Shown here piece after piece: positions 25,791 to 44,976 of a stretch of 64,000 nt of DNA. The notes under the pieces were generated by a model that did not search any database, was not told where the DNA came from, and was given only the letters and a program-made list of their open reading frames with translations. This DNA is from Saxidomus purpurata (Eukaryota > Mollusca > Bivalvia > Venerida > Veneridae), in NCBI GenBank assembly GCA_022818135.1, contig JAFMSR010000007.1:7734543-7798542 (forward strand), read 5' to 3'. The position numbers and the translations under genes were made by a program. Every line of letters starts with the position of its first letter. The stretch's first letter is position 1.

Positions 25791-28700
25791 CCACTTCTTC
25801 GATGGAAGGGGCATACACTTTTCAATTTCCCATATTTCACCATGATTTTCGTATTTTATAGAATTGAACCTTTGCTTCTACAGATCAGTATTTCTATCAA
25901 AGTGCAATAAAAGGTCTATGCCATACTGTCGGGAACGGTTTTCCCCATTTTATTATTTGCATTTTTAAATACACCGGAATTTTGCTTGTGGTAAGTAATT
26001 AAACAATGACCTAATAACGGCTGTATTACGTCTACAAATGTTACCATATTTTGGTTATACGTTTGTTACTATGTAATACAGACTTTGCTACTAAAACACG
26101 TACGTTTCGTTTCAAATCGCGTTAAATCACGTCCGTTGTGGAGATGACAGGAGGTCAATGTAGATTCTCGACTGATAGGTAAAAACAATTGTACATTCGC
26201 GGTCTACTTCGCGGATTATCACCACATCTATGTAAATGATTTTTGTAAACAAATACCGGGAACGAATGTCATACTTTGACAAATTAATAACAATGAAAAG
26301 CTAACCATGTACATTCTTAAATTCTAAACATGTGCTGTGTACAAAAATGAAACATAAAGTGAAGATATACTTAAAAAGTAAAAAAAAAGAGAAAAAGTTT
26401 CCGTTGTTGTTGAAAATGAGTTCAACCATCCTAACAATCATGACTGAGGAAAAAAGATGGCATTTTCTATTAGCTGTATTTCTCTAAACTTCTTTTGTCC
26501 CCGTAAACATTGCCACTGCTCCGTTAATATGACATGTGTACATCTGTCAATTAAAATCGAAACATTTGAAATATTTCACTTTTGTTTTGCAAATACACGA
26601 CTCTTCTTAACATAACTACTATACATGTACATGTGTAAACTATGCAAGTTGGACTATATACAGATCTAAAGTTTTGTAAATTATAACATGACATTCCGTA
26701 TTTAATGCAAGCGTGCTACTTGGCTTCCCTGCGAATGGTTTGATTTCTGCGAGAAAGGCATTCACTTTTGAAGGGCTATACTGAGACCGGTGATTCTTTT
26801 GATGGAAGAACGGCGTGAGCTGCTGATAAATTTTCATTATTCTCTTCATGCGAGAAAATCATACGCTTCTAAACGCCAGTTTTCATAATGACATTTCACT
26901 GATGCAAGCAAGACATGCGTTGCTGAATGGTTTTAATAATTGATTTCATAATAGAATAAGTCATGCGACACTTGATTTGCAGGAACGTAAGAAAAAATGC
27001 TTTTAACGGCTTTCAAAACTTGATTTTAGTGATACAAACGACCATAATGCGAAATTAATTTTATTCAGGAAAAGATGTACAATCAAACATGGGAACAAAG
27101 ACCACAGGGCAGAAGAAGATTGGCGTTCTTCGGAAACAGGTGGTTTTTATTCACAGGTTTTCAACAATATTTGAATTGTGCTCCTTTGCTGTTCTTTGTT
27201 CACAGAGTAGTCTGCATTGTCATGTGGTCTCAGTGAACACATGGTAGAGTTAGACTGTATAAAAATGCAACTACGTAATAACTTTAAAATTTCAGTTCGA
27301 TTCTAATTCATCAAGTCGTCTCCCTGTTTCATTACATGTAAGTAAATCAGTCAATTTAAACCACCCTCCCCTTTGAAATTTCGTAGTGACCGCTAGCGTT
27401 TCAATCAGACAAAATAGACGGACTTTGATCTGAAACAAAACAGACAGATTTTATGAACGAATGTGAAAGACTTTGTAAACAAGTTTTGACTGATGACTGT
27501 AAGGACTGAGCAGTTTTTGTATAGAGACGTGGGATGAAGCTGTTCTTAAAAAAGTAAACACATTAGATGTCTAGCTTCTAACAGGTGCACAAACAATTAA
27601 TCAGGTTGGTGTACCATGACTTTTTGTCAAAGTTATCATGTGCATTAGAGGATGGGCTTATCAGCATTTTCTAGTTTATTCTTCAGCGTGCGTTTAACTG
27701 CATTCAGCTTGACCACAATGGAAGTTGTGGTTTACATGAGCACTATCGAGCCTGCTTCCTGGGAAACCCCTATTCATGTGACTGGTACTTTTCGTTGATA
27801 ATTGGTTAAAAGCCGAGACCTTGGAATAAACTGGAAACTTTAACCTTAAAAACATTGTTGTAATTGATACACGGTGTCCACAGCCATCATGTCCGTCATC
27901 TTAATCACTAGATTCTCTATTTATGCGAGAGCAAACTTTACCATCGTTCAAAGTGACATGTATGCTGAGACAAAGTAAATTATTCGATTACATACAGATA
28001 ATCAAGGGAATTCGCTATGAAATCTGGCAATGAAAATTATTGAGTTAAAAAAATCTCCCGACTATCATAGGAACGAACTATTATAGCTCTGTGTCATAGT
28101 CAATTTTGAAAATAAAACTTTTAACGGTGTTTAGTGAAGACAAAAATATATAAATCAATATGACATTGAAGTTGTGGAACTCAAACTTGCGAAAATATCA
28201 GCCTATACACAATCCAGTGTTACCTTATATCTTACACATGATGCTGTTATTATTTGAAATAAAAGCATACAGTTACTGTAATTAAATACATACGTCACGA
28301 ATTTTTTTAAAAGGACAGTAACGAGTTTTACATTTTCTTAACGATTTTAAAAGGTTTTATTGATACAAACGCCGATTGTCGTTTTTTTCACAAAACCAAA
28401 GTGTAAGATCAGGTCTAAAATAATATGTACAAGAAGTAAAAACTGTCTTAACATACCGTCTTGAAGACAGCTGGCTCCTAGTCCTAATATTTGTCCTTGA
28501 AACTTTTAAGATGAATGGTCGTCGTTTCACGATTCAGTATGGTGTGTGTATATATCTATACTTAAGTCATCGGACCGCGAAGACGATTCATGAATATTGA
28601 TGAGCCTGTCACCATTAAAATCGATTCAAAAACAAGAAGACGCTGTAATAAAGTGTATTGCGCATATTTGGGTGTACAGTCAAAACATATTTAAAACAAT

Positions 28701-28859
28701 TTTATGGTACATATAAGATGGTTTTGATTGTCTAAAACTTCATGAAAACACCGATACGAACATCAGCTGTCAAAACCGTGAATGCCTTCTCTGGGCTTAT
28801 TCCTGTAGTGTGTAAGAACATTCTAGAGAAAACAACAAAATTTGCATGATATTTGAACA

Positions 28860-29020
28860 TCAAAACGCGTCGGTCGCCGATCGTACAATATGTGTATTAT
28901 TTTCAGTACTAGCACCAAGGATCCATTGTCGTCCGAGCCGGACCCTATCTATTTTACACTTTTTGAAGGCAGTTGTAGCCGTTGAAACGATGTCCCAAGC
29001 CGGAGGTTGTTGGTGCTTAA
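28860..29020 (-). pseudogene. Possible C-terminal scrap of a pogo/Tigger-type transposase
   Basis: A minus-strand frame reads PAWDIVSTATTAFKKC, resembling the AW-x-x-V-x-x-x-T-I-x-x-CF-x-KAG signature near the end of Tigger/jerky-type DDE transposases. The match is short and no terminal repeats were located, so this is tentative. Confidence 0.3.
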
Positions 29021-29026
29021 TACGCA

Positions 29027-29052
29027 CACACACGCACGCACGCACGCACGCA
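29027..29052. repeat. (CACG/CGCA)n microsatellite
   Basis: A run of cacacacgcacgcacgcacg. Confidence 0.85.
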
Positions 29053-32000
29053 CAATGGAAAACAAAAACAAAAAAATAATTACATTCAATCGTTAGTACT
29101 ATGGTTAGACTAAACTATTTCAAGTGTTTAAGGAAGGTCTAATACTTATTTCAAGAGTCCACGTGCACTTTATTTGGTAATTTTATGAATAATTACATAT
29201 ACGTGTATCTGTTCATTTTCTGTACGCTGCATGCAGGTAATTCTTGGAAACTGTCTAATGAATACATTGTGATCGCTTCGTTTATTAAAGCAGTTGTATC
29301 CTGGGAGTAGCTATGAAATTAACTTTTTAAAAGTACTTTTGTACACGTAAGCTTGGCTTTCTTGTTTCTTATGAGAAAGAGCGGCCAGCTGGCCGGGCAA
29401 ACATTCTTGTTATGTCTCAACATTGAATTTATCAAAACTTGGAGTGGTTGCCTTCGGGCTGTTAAGCAGATTCGCATATTCAAGGTCGCGTTTTAAACTT
29501 GAATGGAAACAATTTAAGTTAATGGGGAATAAAGTAAACGAAAATGTAAGACGATCTGTATGCTTCTAGGTGGTCTGTCCACTTAGTGAGGAGATATTTT
29601 TTGTTCTCACTATCGGAAAGTACGCCGTGAGCTCTTAACAACGCGATTTTCCTAGATTTAACTAACACTTGACCCGCTCACAACCCTGGAACCCGGCTAA
29701 TTCCACCCGGGCTGGAAAGGGCTGTTGAAATTAAAACAGACTCGCTTATGTCAGAACTAGACTTAGTAACTTACTAACGTAGTTTATCCTGGAACGTGCG
29801 ACATGTTACCAGTGACCTCGTCTTCAGCTGCTCGAGTTGGCATCTCTTCAAAAATCGCATCACGGGATTTCTATGAAATTAGAAGCAACTTTACCGAATC
29901 GTGTTTTATTTAAATGTGTTGTTTTTCATTTACGTGTTATTGGGCTAGCATCAGTATGTGCTCAAAATATTCACAAGGTCACAAAATATTTCAAGTATAG
30001 TTTTCTTTCTTGTATAATCTACTTCAAAATACTAAGGCAATTGAACTTCTCTGGTGGGACACAGTAGAAACCGAATCTGCATACTTCGACAGGAGCAAGT
30101 CTCAGAAAATATACATACATATATAACTTCTATGTAGAAAACATACTTAGGTCTCGATTTTATTGACAAAGTACGTCATTAGGGAAGGGCAGTGCATGGG
30201 TGCAACTGTATCTCACCTGCTATTGCAATATGCAAGTAATTGGCGGTTGTAAAATCATTTTAATACTCTTCAATCTGAGAAAGAGGTGAAAAACATAACA
30301 ATTCTAGTTCGTGGTTTTTGTTCCGTTTATTTCATTTTTATCAGCAGATTTTTCACAACTTCAAGTGAAGTAACACAGTGAATGCACAATAGGTAAATCA
30401 CAGAAATATTATAGTATTCAGTTTTTATCACCCACATAATTTTTACAAGCACGTCAATCAAAAGACATGCTGACCTTTGATGTAAACCACACATCCGTGA
30501 AACTCTCGTAATTTATTCGGCCCTATCTTACACCAAATCTTCCTTCAGAAGTCCTCTTACCCCAAATTTTATAGCCAATGTATTATACTGGGTTGTTTAT
30601 ACTAATCTATCTCTTATTATATCTATAAAAAGATCGACAGATGTCTGCCTTCATTGAAAAACTAGTTTAATTAAAAGCAAATTCTCTTTTCGCTTAATAT
30701 TTCATAGCAATTAACTTCTTTTGCAAAGATTTCTGCATCATAAACTTGTCATAAAAGGCACTATATAGATTTTAGCAAGTTTACTTGACGTCTTCTTTTA
30801 AAAAATTACTTTTTCAACCTGCATTTAGTGGCTTTGTTTGTACACTGTATTTTGAGTTGGTGACACAAAAACACAAGAATGTAAATATATCATGACAGTA
30901 TCAATGACTGAGAGCATGTACATTTGTACAGTATGTTATTGCACCACTTTAGTGTAAACTGAAAATAAATGTTGCGTGTAAAACGCGCTCTAGTATGAAG
31001 TATAGGGTGTCATTTCTAAATCTAACATCAAAGTTGCAAAAATGTGTAACTGTATATTCAGAACTGGTTTGTATCAAACTTCTAAAATAGTTGGATGTTT
31101 TCACATTTGACCTAATGTAATTTTTTGTGTTTTCAGTCTCAGTCTCAATGTTCCTTGGTACACACTTCCATCTCCACACATATACAGTGAATTAACAGTC
31201 CATAATCTGTTAAACTGATGCTAATTTTTACTACTTTAGTTTACTAATTACACATTTGTGTATCTTTTGTACAAATACCACCATCAGTAATGCACCTTGA
31301 CTGTCTTACAACTTTCATGATAAGCACATTAGGCGGGTGACATTGCTAACAAAGTTACAGTCTCTTGAAATGATAAACAAGTTGTTACAATAGTCGATAT
31401 ACATAACAAATGAAACTATAACAGCAGCTTTATTACTTATATTAGTGATGATATTTTTTCTATGTTTTACGATACCTTTGAGCAATATAAACATGGCAAG
31501 GCAATAGAATGTAACTAACCAATTAAATGGAAACTTACAACGTCAGTCAGTGAGCCACCAATCTTGTGTCACCTACCATAGCAATTATAACAAAAAGTCA
31601 TTTAAAATACAAGAATGTTTGTGTACAAATGTATTTTTATAACTTGAGAGCTGTCACTGTAGGGTTTATACTACTATAGGTATGCACCTGGTGCGAGACT
31701 TCCAAATGAAATTGTCACACTCTCTGGTGGTCATGATAATCTTGAACTTGGTGCCCTACATGCGTTACATACGTTTTTTTATCATTCCGACTCTCGATCA
31801 AGTTGATGTGTAAGTTTGCAGAGTCAACATCATACTTCAGATAATAACAGGAGTCTAAATGTCACAATGAAAGTCAAATGAAATCCCTGTGTTACAGGTC
31901 TACATGCGTTTACTTCAATTGCAATATAATTGCAAAACTGAGGTAGTGATAATCGGCTATTCAAAGTTCAAACTCATAATCGATTGTAATCACTAATTCA

Positions 32001-33524
32001 CGACCTCCATTTTGAAGGGTAATATATCGTTAATATTTGTGAGCTAGAAAAAGAATTTGAGCTTCTGAACATAAGAAAGCTTCTGAGTTTCAGAGTTACT
32101 GTAAATATGTTATGGACTATAGACTCTATACAGATGTTATAGAATAGTGAAAATGAAAAGTTTCAATAGGAGTTATGATTTAGTGCTACCTAAAATCGTC
32201 CATCACTGGATAAAACACTCTTTGAACTAGTACAGAAATAAATATGTACTCTCTCCATTTGAAGAGATAAAATTCCTTTTAAATTTTCTTGTTCATTAAT
32301 GGATAATGGGACTTTTGATCTCCTGTTCCTTACTTTACACGACCATTTATCATTTTTATGTCTGTGTAACAAAGGCCTACATCGGATTACAGTATATCAT
32401 ATCTCATGAGATAATCATCTCACTAAAAGGGATATAAGGATAACTATATAAATAAAACAAATCTTGAATTTCAAATCCGTATTTATATTACGCACGCCCT
32501 GCCCAAGCATTTTGATCTCAATCATTTACCCATGACTCAAGACCCAAATATGGGTAAAAAAGTTGCTGATGTTGCCTTCTCTTTCATTAACATGTACATA
32601 ATAACCTTGAACATGAAAGTTGGTCAGTGACATTGGATATATTTTCCTCTATCTAAAAGGATAATACAGGCTTTTAAAAACATACATGAGGTATTAAACG
32701 TAGGTTTTGAAAGGGGAAATAACTATCAACAAACTATAAAATGTATTACAGACATGACAGAGAGAGTACTTGGCCTTTAAATGTTATCAGCAACAGTAAT
32801 CACTGTGGAATGGTAACAGCTATAGAAAATAAGAGCAGGGTTGGTTAGTCACTGGGTTTGACACAAATGTGTACTGTAATATAAAACCTTCAATAATTCA
32901 CATAGGTAGTTTTCTAACAAGAAATAAAGTTAAGACTCAGGTACGGTACATTAAACAGTTAAAACCAGTTTCCACAGGCATTGCTTTCAGGACACCTGCT
33001 AACAGTAAAATTTGTTTTCAGGTGATCTAAACATATGCAGTTAGACATTCAATCTGTATAATTAGTGCACCATTTAACAGCAGCTACTGTTTTCTTAAGC
33101 AGTCCAATGCCCTCATATCCCTTTGTTCAATGTTAGAAGTCATCTGTATTCAAGCAACCACCTGTTTTAAGCATCCTTTTCTGTGGCTAAGTGACTATTT
33201 AAGTCTGGGTGTTTGACAGTATGTACATGTATTCAAACTGCCACTTAAAAGTTCTTTCCATGATTTCAGCTATCTTCCAGAGACTATGTTATGTAAGTTG
33301 TTTAAAATTTCTCCTTCTACCTCCTCCTTTGGTAGAAATATTGTCTGTACTTTAAAGGCAGTCACTAATACAAATTTCATAATTATCACCTTTAACTTCA
33401 TATATAGAGATCTTTACAAATCTGTAACAACATAAAATCCCAACACAATGAATGAATGAAGCACCTGCAGAAAAATACTATCATTCCCAAGTCATATTTA
33501 TCACATTCTGTGCTCACAAGTGTT

Positions 33525-39814
<6,290 letters not shown>

Positions 39815-39890
39815 ACTGTGTATTTTTGTATTTCGTGCAGTATTTTTGCTTTATCTTTGATTTTAATGAGAAAACATGTGTTTACAAAAC

Positions 39891-39900
39891 ACCGGAAGTG
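39891..39900 (-). promoter_or_regulatory. ETS-family binding site in the CCDC86 5' flank
   Basis: accggaagtg (minus strand cacttccggt) matches the high-affinity ETS/GABP consensus and lies 77 bp upstream of the CCDC86 start codon. Such sites are common close to the transcription start of housekeeping genes, including bidirectional promoters. No TATA box is evident. Whether it also serves INO80E depends on an unmapped 5' exon. Confidence 0.45.
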
Positions 39901-40514
39901 TATGACATATCTAAATTCCGTACGGCACGACGTGCAGTTTTGATTATCTGCTAAAAAAAAATTTAAATCGCATTTATTTAACAGTATTCTCTCTGGTTAC
40001 CAAATTTTCTGCGTTCTGTATGAGGTATATATGTATTTTATGTTTATGGAAGTTATGTTCAGGTTTCTGTCTTGAGTCCACGATGACCACAATGATTTAG
40101 CCGCAAAAGTGAATTATGTCCGGATGGTGACAAGTTCGGATACACATTTCTACCATTTTCATGGTCAAACAATGACCTTTAACACTTATTTTGTTTCTGC
40201 CTTATTTCTAAGAAAATCTGCTCCCACTCGCAATTTTGCCTAGCATAATTTGCGAGGGCCATGTGTTAGAATCCCACACTGGGAACGACTTTTTCCCCTT
40301 TCTGTAATTATTTTGTCCTGTCAAACTTATCAATAGTTGGTGGTGAGATTAAGTGTTTAAATCATTAAACTGAATAACATTGCAAAGGTAAGGTCACTTA
40401 AACTGACAAAGATCAATGAAATAGCTTGATCGAGCTATAAAATCAACTTTTACATTATAGTAATTGTTTACATTATCTTTATTAAATATACACTCCATGG
40501 AGAAACCTTACAAC

Positions 40515-41330
40515 CTTTATCAAATGCAAAATATATAGGGGTGGATATTTTAAAATATCTTTCTTGGAACACTCACAGCGATAGAGTCGGCACCACAGCG
40601 CTCTAACAAAACATTAGGGTTCATTTGCAGAAACATCGTTACAAAAAATGAACACGTCCGATCTCTTGCTTTCAAAACACTTTTTTTGTCCCCAAGTTGA
40701 ATATTCACCTCAAACTAAAAAGAACATAAACAAGATTGAGATGGTGCAGCGCTATGCAATAAGATTGGTTAAAAGTAACTTTTCTACTAATTCCAGTGTC
40801 ACACTCACACAAATGCAATCAAATTTGGGCCGGAGGTCCCTTGCAATCTTGCTAGGCTTATCATGTTCTATAAGATTTATCATAATTTAGTTGGCATACA
40901 ACTATCTCTGTATCTTGTACCTCTAGTCAGGTTTACTTGCCTCATGCACCCATATTGTCTCTGCCAGGTACACGTCGGCACAGATTATTTCAAATTCTCC
41001 TTTTTTCCCCATGCTGCAGTACTCTGGAATGGTCTGGCTCATCACATTACTACCATGCCTAGTTTGAACTCTTTGAAGCAGGCTGATTCAGAATTAAGCT
41101 ACTAGATCATTAAGGATGTTTTTGCCACTTTAATCTTTCTCTCTTTTCTACTATATTTTACACAAGTTAACAAACTGATTGCTTTTATTTTCACTCTTAC
41201 ACTATCTATAGGGAACTTTCCCTGTAGTATTTTAATGTTTATCTCTCACTTATTTTATGGCATGCATTCCTGTCCATAACACTCAAAAGAGGTGTGACAG
41301 TACCTATAGATAGATAGATTGATAAGTATC
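40515..41330 (+). pseudogene. Second LINE 3' end (reverse-transcriptase C-terminus)
   Basis: Reading through frame shifts gives a YIGVDIL-YLSWNTH box, then VEYSPQ, INKIEMVQRYAIRLV, LGRRSLAILLG, MFYKIYHNLVGIQ, GTDYFKFSFFPHAAVLWNGL and SLNSLKQ. The final motif order (MVQRRAARFV, ML-KI-HGLV, Y--SFFPRTI--WN-LP, S---F) is the standard C-terminus of CR1/L2-type elements. The tail is a tatagatagatagattgata run. The fragment lies between CCDC86 and the first INO80E coding exon. Confidence 0.85.
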
Positions 41331-41629
41331 AATTTTTTGACAAGCTTTGTCATCTTTGGCCAAATGTATATTTTAGACTTACTGACATTTCAAACATGAG
41401 TTACAGAAGATGAAATTGTTACATAGACATAATTTTGATTTGAGTGTAACTGAATGTTTTTCGACCAAATGCCTTGGAAGCCTATCTTTCAGTACTGAAG
41501 GACTCTGATACTGGGGACTCACGTCAAATATGTAAGCAGAGCAACACTACTTTTTTGTCTATGTTGGGCACAAATGTTTCATAGTCTACATCTGTTTTTA
41601 GCTTGACTATTCAGAGAATATGGAGAGCG

Positions 41630-42450
41630 GGCGCGTTGCAGCTTTGGTTAAAGTTTTGCCGCTAAGCCTATCAGCACATATCTCTAACCACTTATCAGTT
41701 TAGTTTATACTATTTTATTCCGATGTGAAACAAGTTCTTACAACTTATATTAACGCCTCGAGACTCATTCCAGATGGAATCAACCTGCAGGGGGAAGAGG
41801 CAATGTGGATTAAGTTTTGTCCTGCCTAAGTACTATCATGCACATATCTCATTAACCACTTATGATATTGACTTGAAACTTTGTTAATGTCTCTAGGGGT
41901 GTCACACAGTCAAGTCAGATAACTCTTATATGAATTTAGTACAAATTATGGCCCTTGTTTGACTTTGAAAATTTGGTTAAAGTTTTGCCTGCTTGGTACT
42001 AAATTTGGTTAAAGTTTTGCCTGCTAGGTACTATCATGCACATATCTCAGTAACCACTTATCATATTGACTTGAAACTTTGTTAATGTCTTTAAGAGTGT
42101 CACACAGTCAAGTCAGATAACTCTTGTATAAATTTGATGCAAATTATGGCCCTATTTGTAACATTTGACTTTGAAAATTTGGTTGAAGTCTTTGGGTGTT
42201 GTAATCTATTATGGCCCTTGATTGACATTGAAAATCTCGGTAAAGGCTAGGTACTATATGATATTGACTTGAAAACTTTGTTTAATGTCTTAATGGGTGT
42301 CACACAGTCAAGTCAGATAACTCTTGTATAAATTTGATGCAAATTATGGCCCTTGTTTGACTTTGAAAATTTGGTTAAAGTTTTGCCTGTTAGCTACTAT
42401 CATGCACATATCTCAGTAACCACTTATGGTAGTTATATCAAACTTAGCAA
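41630..42450 (+). repeat. Tandem repeat with units of about 180-200 bp
   Basis: The phrases catgcacatatctcagtaac, gacttgaaactttgttaatg, gtgtcacacagtcaagtcag and tttgaaaatttggttaaag recur in the same order about four times (catgcacatatct at 41837, 42035 and 42401). One unit on the left is split by a SINE fragment. The open frame at 42353-42538 is part of the array. Confidence 0.8.
41701..41830 (-). repeat. 3' part of a SINE, inverted, inside the tandem repeat
   Basis: On the minus strand it matches the body and tail of the complete SINE at 56.73 kb: tgccta, caatgtgg-type spacing, ggttgattccatctggaatg, and ataagttgtaagaacttgtt, then tagtataaacta. The tRNA-like head is missing. Confidence 0.8.
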
Positions 42451-42764
42451 TAGTGTTCAGGGGTACATTTTGTATCAAACAATTAATTTACCAAAAATGA
42501 AATATATAGTGATAGATTTTGACTTTTTTTATAATTAACTTTCCTAGTTTATACTTAATAGTTTACTTAGCAGAATTTGTTTTGCTATAATACTGATAAA
42601 AGTTTTGTTTTATTAGCAAGCACCCACAATAGTCGAGCTTACTGTCTTATACAGCTTGACAGCTCTAATGGCATCATCATCTGTTTGATTTCCAAGGGCA
42701 AAAATATGTCATCATGTAATATACATGTAGATGGAAAGAACTGAATCACTTGTCTGATATTTTT

Positions 42765-43485
42765 TTAGCCTTCAGTTGGAGTCTGAAACCACTGGGCCAA
42801 TGTTGATGAAACTTGGCAGGGATGTTTCTTGCATGAAACTCTATCAAAATTGTTCAAAGAATTCCATTCCATGCAGAACTCTGGTTGCCGGGGAGGGAAA
42901 CCTGTATTATTGCCTGTGCGGGTCACTTGATTTACATAGACATACAGGAAAAACTTTAAAAATTCTTTCTCTGAAACCACAAGGCCTAGAGGGGCGGGGT
43001 TAATATCCAGTAGCATTGCCTAGTGGACCTCTACCAAGGTTAATCAAATTATGATTCTTGGCAAATTATGGGGTTTTGAGGCGTTATATTTAGGAAAAAC
43101 TTTAAAAATCCTCTTCTCTAAAACCACAAAGGTCTAGGGCTTAGATATTTAGAATGCAGCATTGCCTAGTGGACCTCTTCCTTAATCTTTTTTTTTTGTT
43201 CAAATCATGACCCCTGGTCAAAATTGACCCTACTCGGGGGTCACGGGGGACACTTGATTTTACCTAGGCATATGTATGGAAAACTTAAAAAAACTTCTTG
43301 TTTAGAAGCATTAGGCCCAGAGCTTAGATATTTTTAATATAGCATTAAGTAGTGGACCTCTATGAAGATTGTTCAAATCAGAATCCCCAGGTAAATATTG
43401 ACCCTTAATTTGCTGTTGACTTTTTATTATAGACAATGGTAGCCAGGTGAGTGATATAGGGCCATCTTGGCCCTCTTGTTTTATT
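42765..43485 (+). mobile_element. Interspersed repeat family A, nearly full copy
   Basis: Landmarks are gaaaccactgggccaatgtt, gatgaaacttggcaggga, ttccatgcagaactctggtt, gcctagtggacctctacc, tcaaaattgaccc, tattatagacaatggtagcc and an end gggccatcttggccctcttg. Related copies lie at 51.89-53.70, 59.53, 62.1 and 62.86 kb. The minus-strand frames at 42765-43016 and 43311-43565 fall in it. Class is unknown; shared clean ends without obvious poly-A suggest a DNA element. Confidence 0.75.
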
Positions 43486-43654
43486 TTTACTCTGATGAAC
43501 ACCACATCATGTGCACCCTGCCCATAATACTTACAAGAGCTGTAAGGTAGTCCTAAGAGATTCATAGATAGAGAGATAGATAGTAGATTTCACATTTTAA
43601 GTCAGGCTTAACCTCCATCAGTATAATTTTCTTTGTTTTTGGGTTTCAGAAGAA

Positions 43655-44903
43655 ATGGACAGTCAAATTGACTACAAACAGAAATACAAAGTGCTTAAGA
43701 AGAAACTGAAATTTCTTGTTTACGTAAGTACATGTACATTTATGTATGTTCTTTTAAAAACAAAGACTTAAAAATACCATAATTATAATCATTGCTTAGA
43801 AATATACCAGAACAATGAAATAAGAAACAACACATAAAGTGTCATCCAGGGTCAGAATTCAGAGATACTTTATCTTACAGTTTTGACCTACATTGCTCAG
43901 AAGCTAAGTTTTTGTTAAAAATCATACTCTGTAACAGACCTTTGGCTATTTCAACTGAAATAATTATATCAAAGGAAACATGTAGGTTCCATATTTAATG
44001 TTTACTTCAGTTATTGGTGTGGACTTTAGGTTAAAAGTATAAAAGATAAATAGTTAAAATAGACATTTTCAGATTGTTTATATTTTGTGATAGGCAATCT
44101 CATTATGTCTAAATTACCCCCACTGGTCTAGCATTCGCCTTAGGAACAGGGGGTCGAAGGTTCGAATCCCAATAGGTGTCCGTTCTGATATGGCCAGTTG
44201 GTAAGCCACCAGCTAGTTAAATAATGGTTACCGTATGCCTACATGTTTGGTACCTGGCATTAAGTGATAGGATTCTGAGGTAAATGTGCTCAGAAAAGGT
44301 CTCGTAAGTCAGAAATGTTTGACCCTTTAAGTAGGGGTTGGGAGGGAAATCTGTTTTCGAAAAAACAACCACTATTTGAGCAGAGTTATTGTCAATATAT
44401 ACATTGTAAAATATGGATTAAAATGGGACAGAATTAAAGTGTTCCTTTTGAAAGTGTTCAGTTTTATTGAGATAGACGGCACAATCCTTGACTCACATTA
44501 TAGCAGCTATGCCAGGTACATCAATTTCTTATTTAGGGTGTTGTCATTTGATTTGCAGGAGCAAGAATGTTTTTTGGAAGAGCTGAGAAAAGCCCAGCGA
44601 AGATTGTTGAAAGTTTCCAGAGACAGAAGGTATGAAACAAAGTTGAAGTTTCAGTCAAACCTGTGTAAAGACCACACTGTGAATATAGACAAGCAAGGAG
44701 GACATGCTACACTATATACATAAGTTTAATGCTAGAAACACATGCATGTGAATAAAGACCACTTGTCACCTAAGGTCACTTTCGTTTCTCCTGGCCAGTG
44801 GTTATTGTTCACAGGTTTAACTGTAATACATAAGTTCATAATTACCGGTATGACAATTTACTTTTGCATGTTGTAAGAATGGAAAAAGGAATACCGGGCC
44901 AAA

Positions 44904-44976
<73 letters not shown>

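Larger units (their letters stand above)
25791..33524. other. Gene-free stretch, partly possible CCDC86 3' region
   Basis: No exon was found apart from a possible transposase scrap at 28860-29020. The part right of about 31.4 kb may be 3' untranslated sequence of CCDC86: a minus-strand AATAAA lies at 31429-31434, but no transcript end can be proven from sequence. Confidence 0.35.

Noticed and set aside
43311..43565. 84-codon minus-strand frame overlapping the INO80E 5' flank
   Set aside because: Lies at the end of a family A repeat and has no domain.
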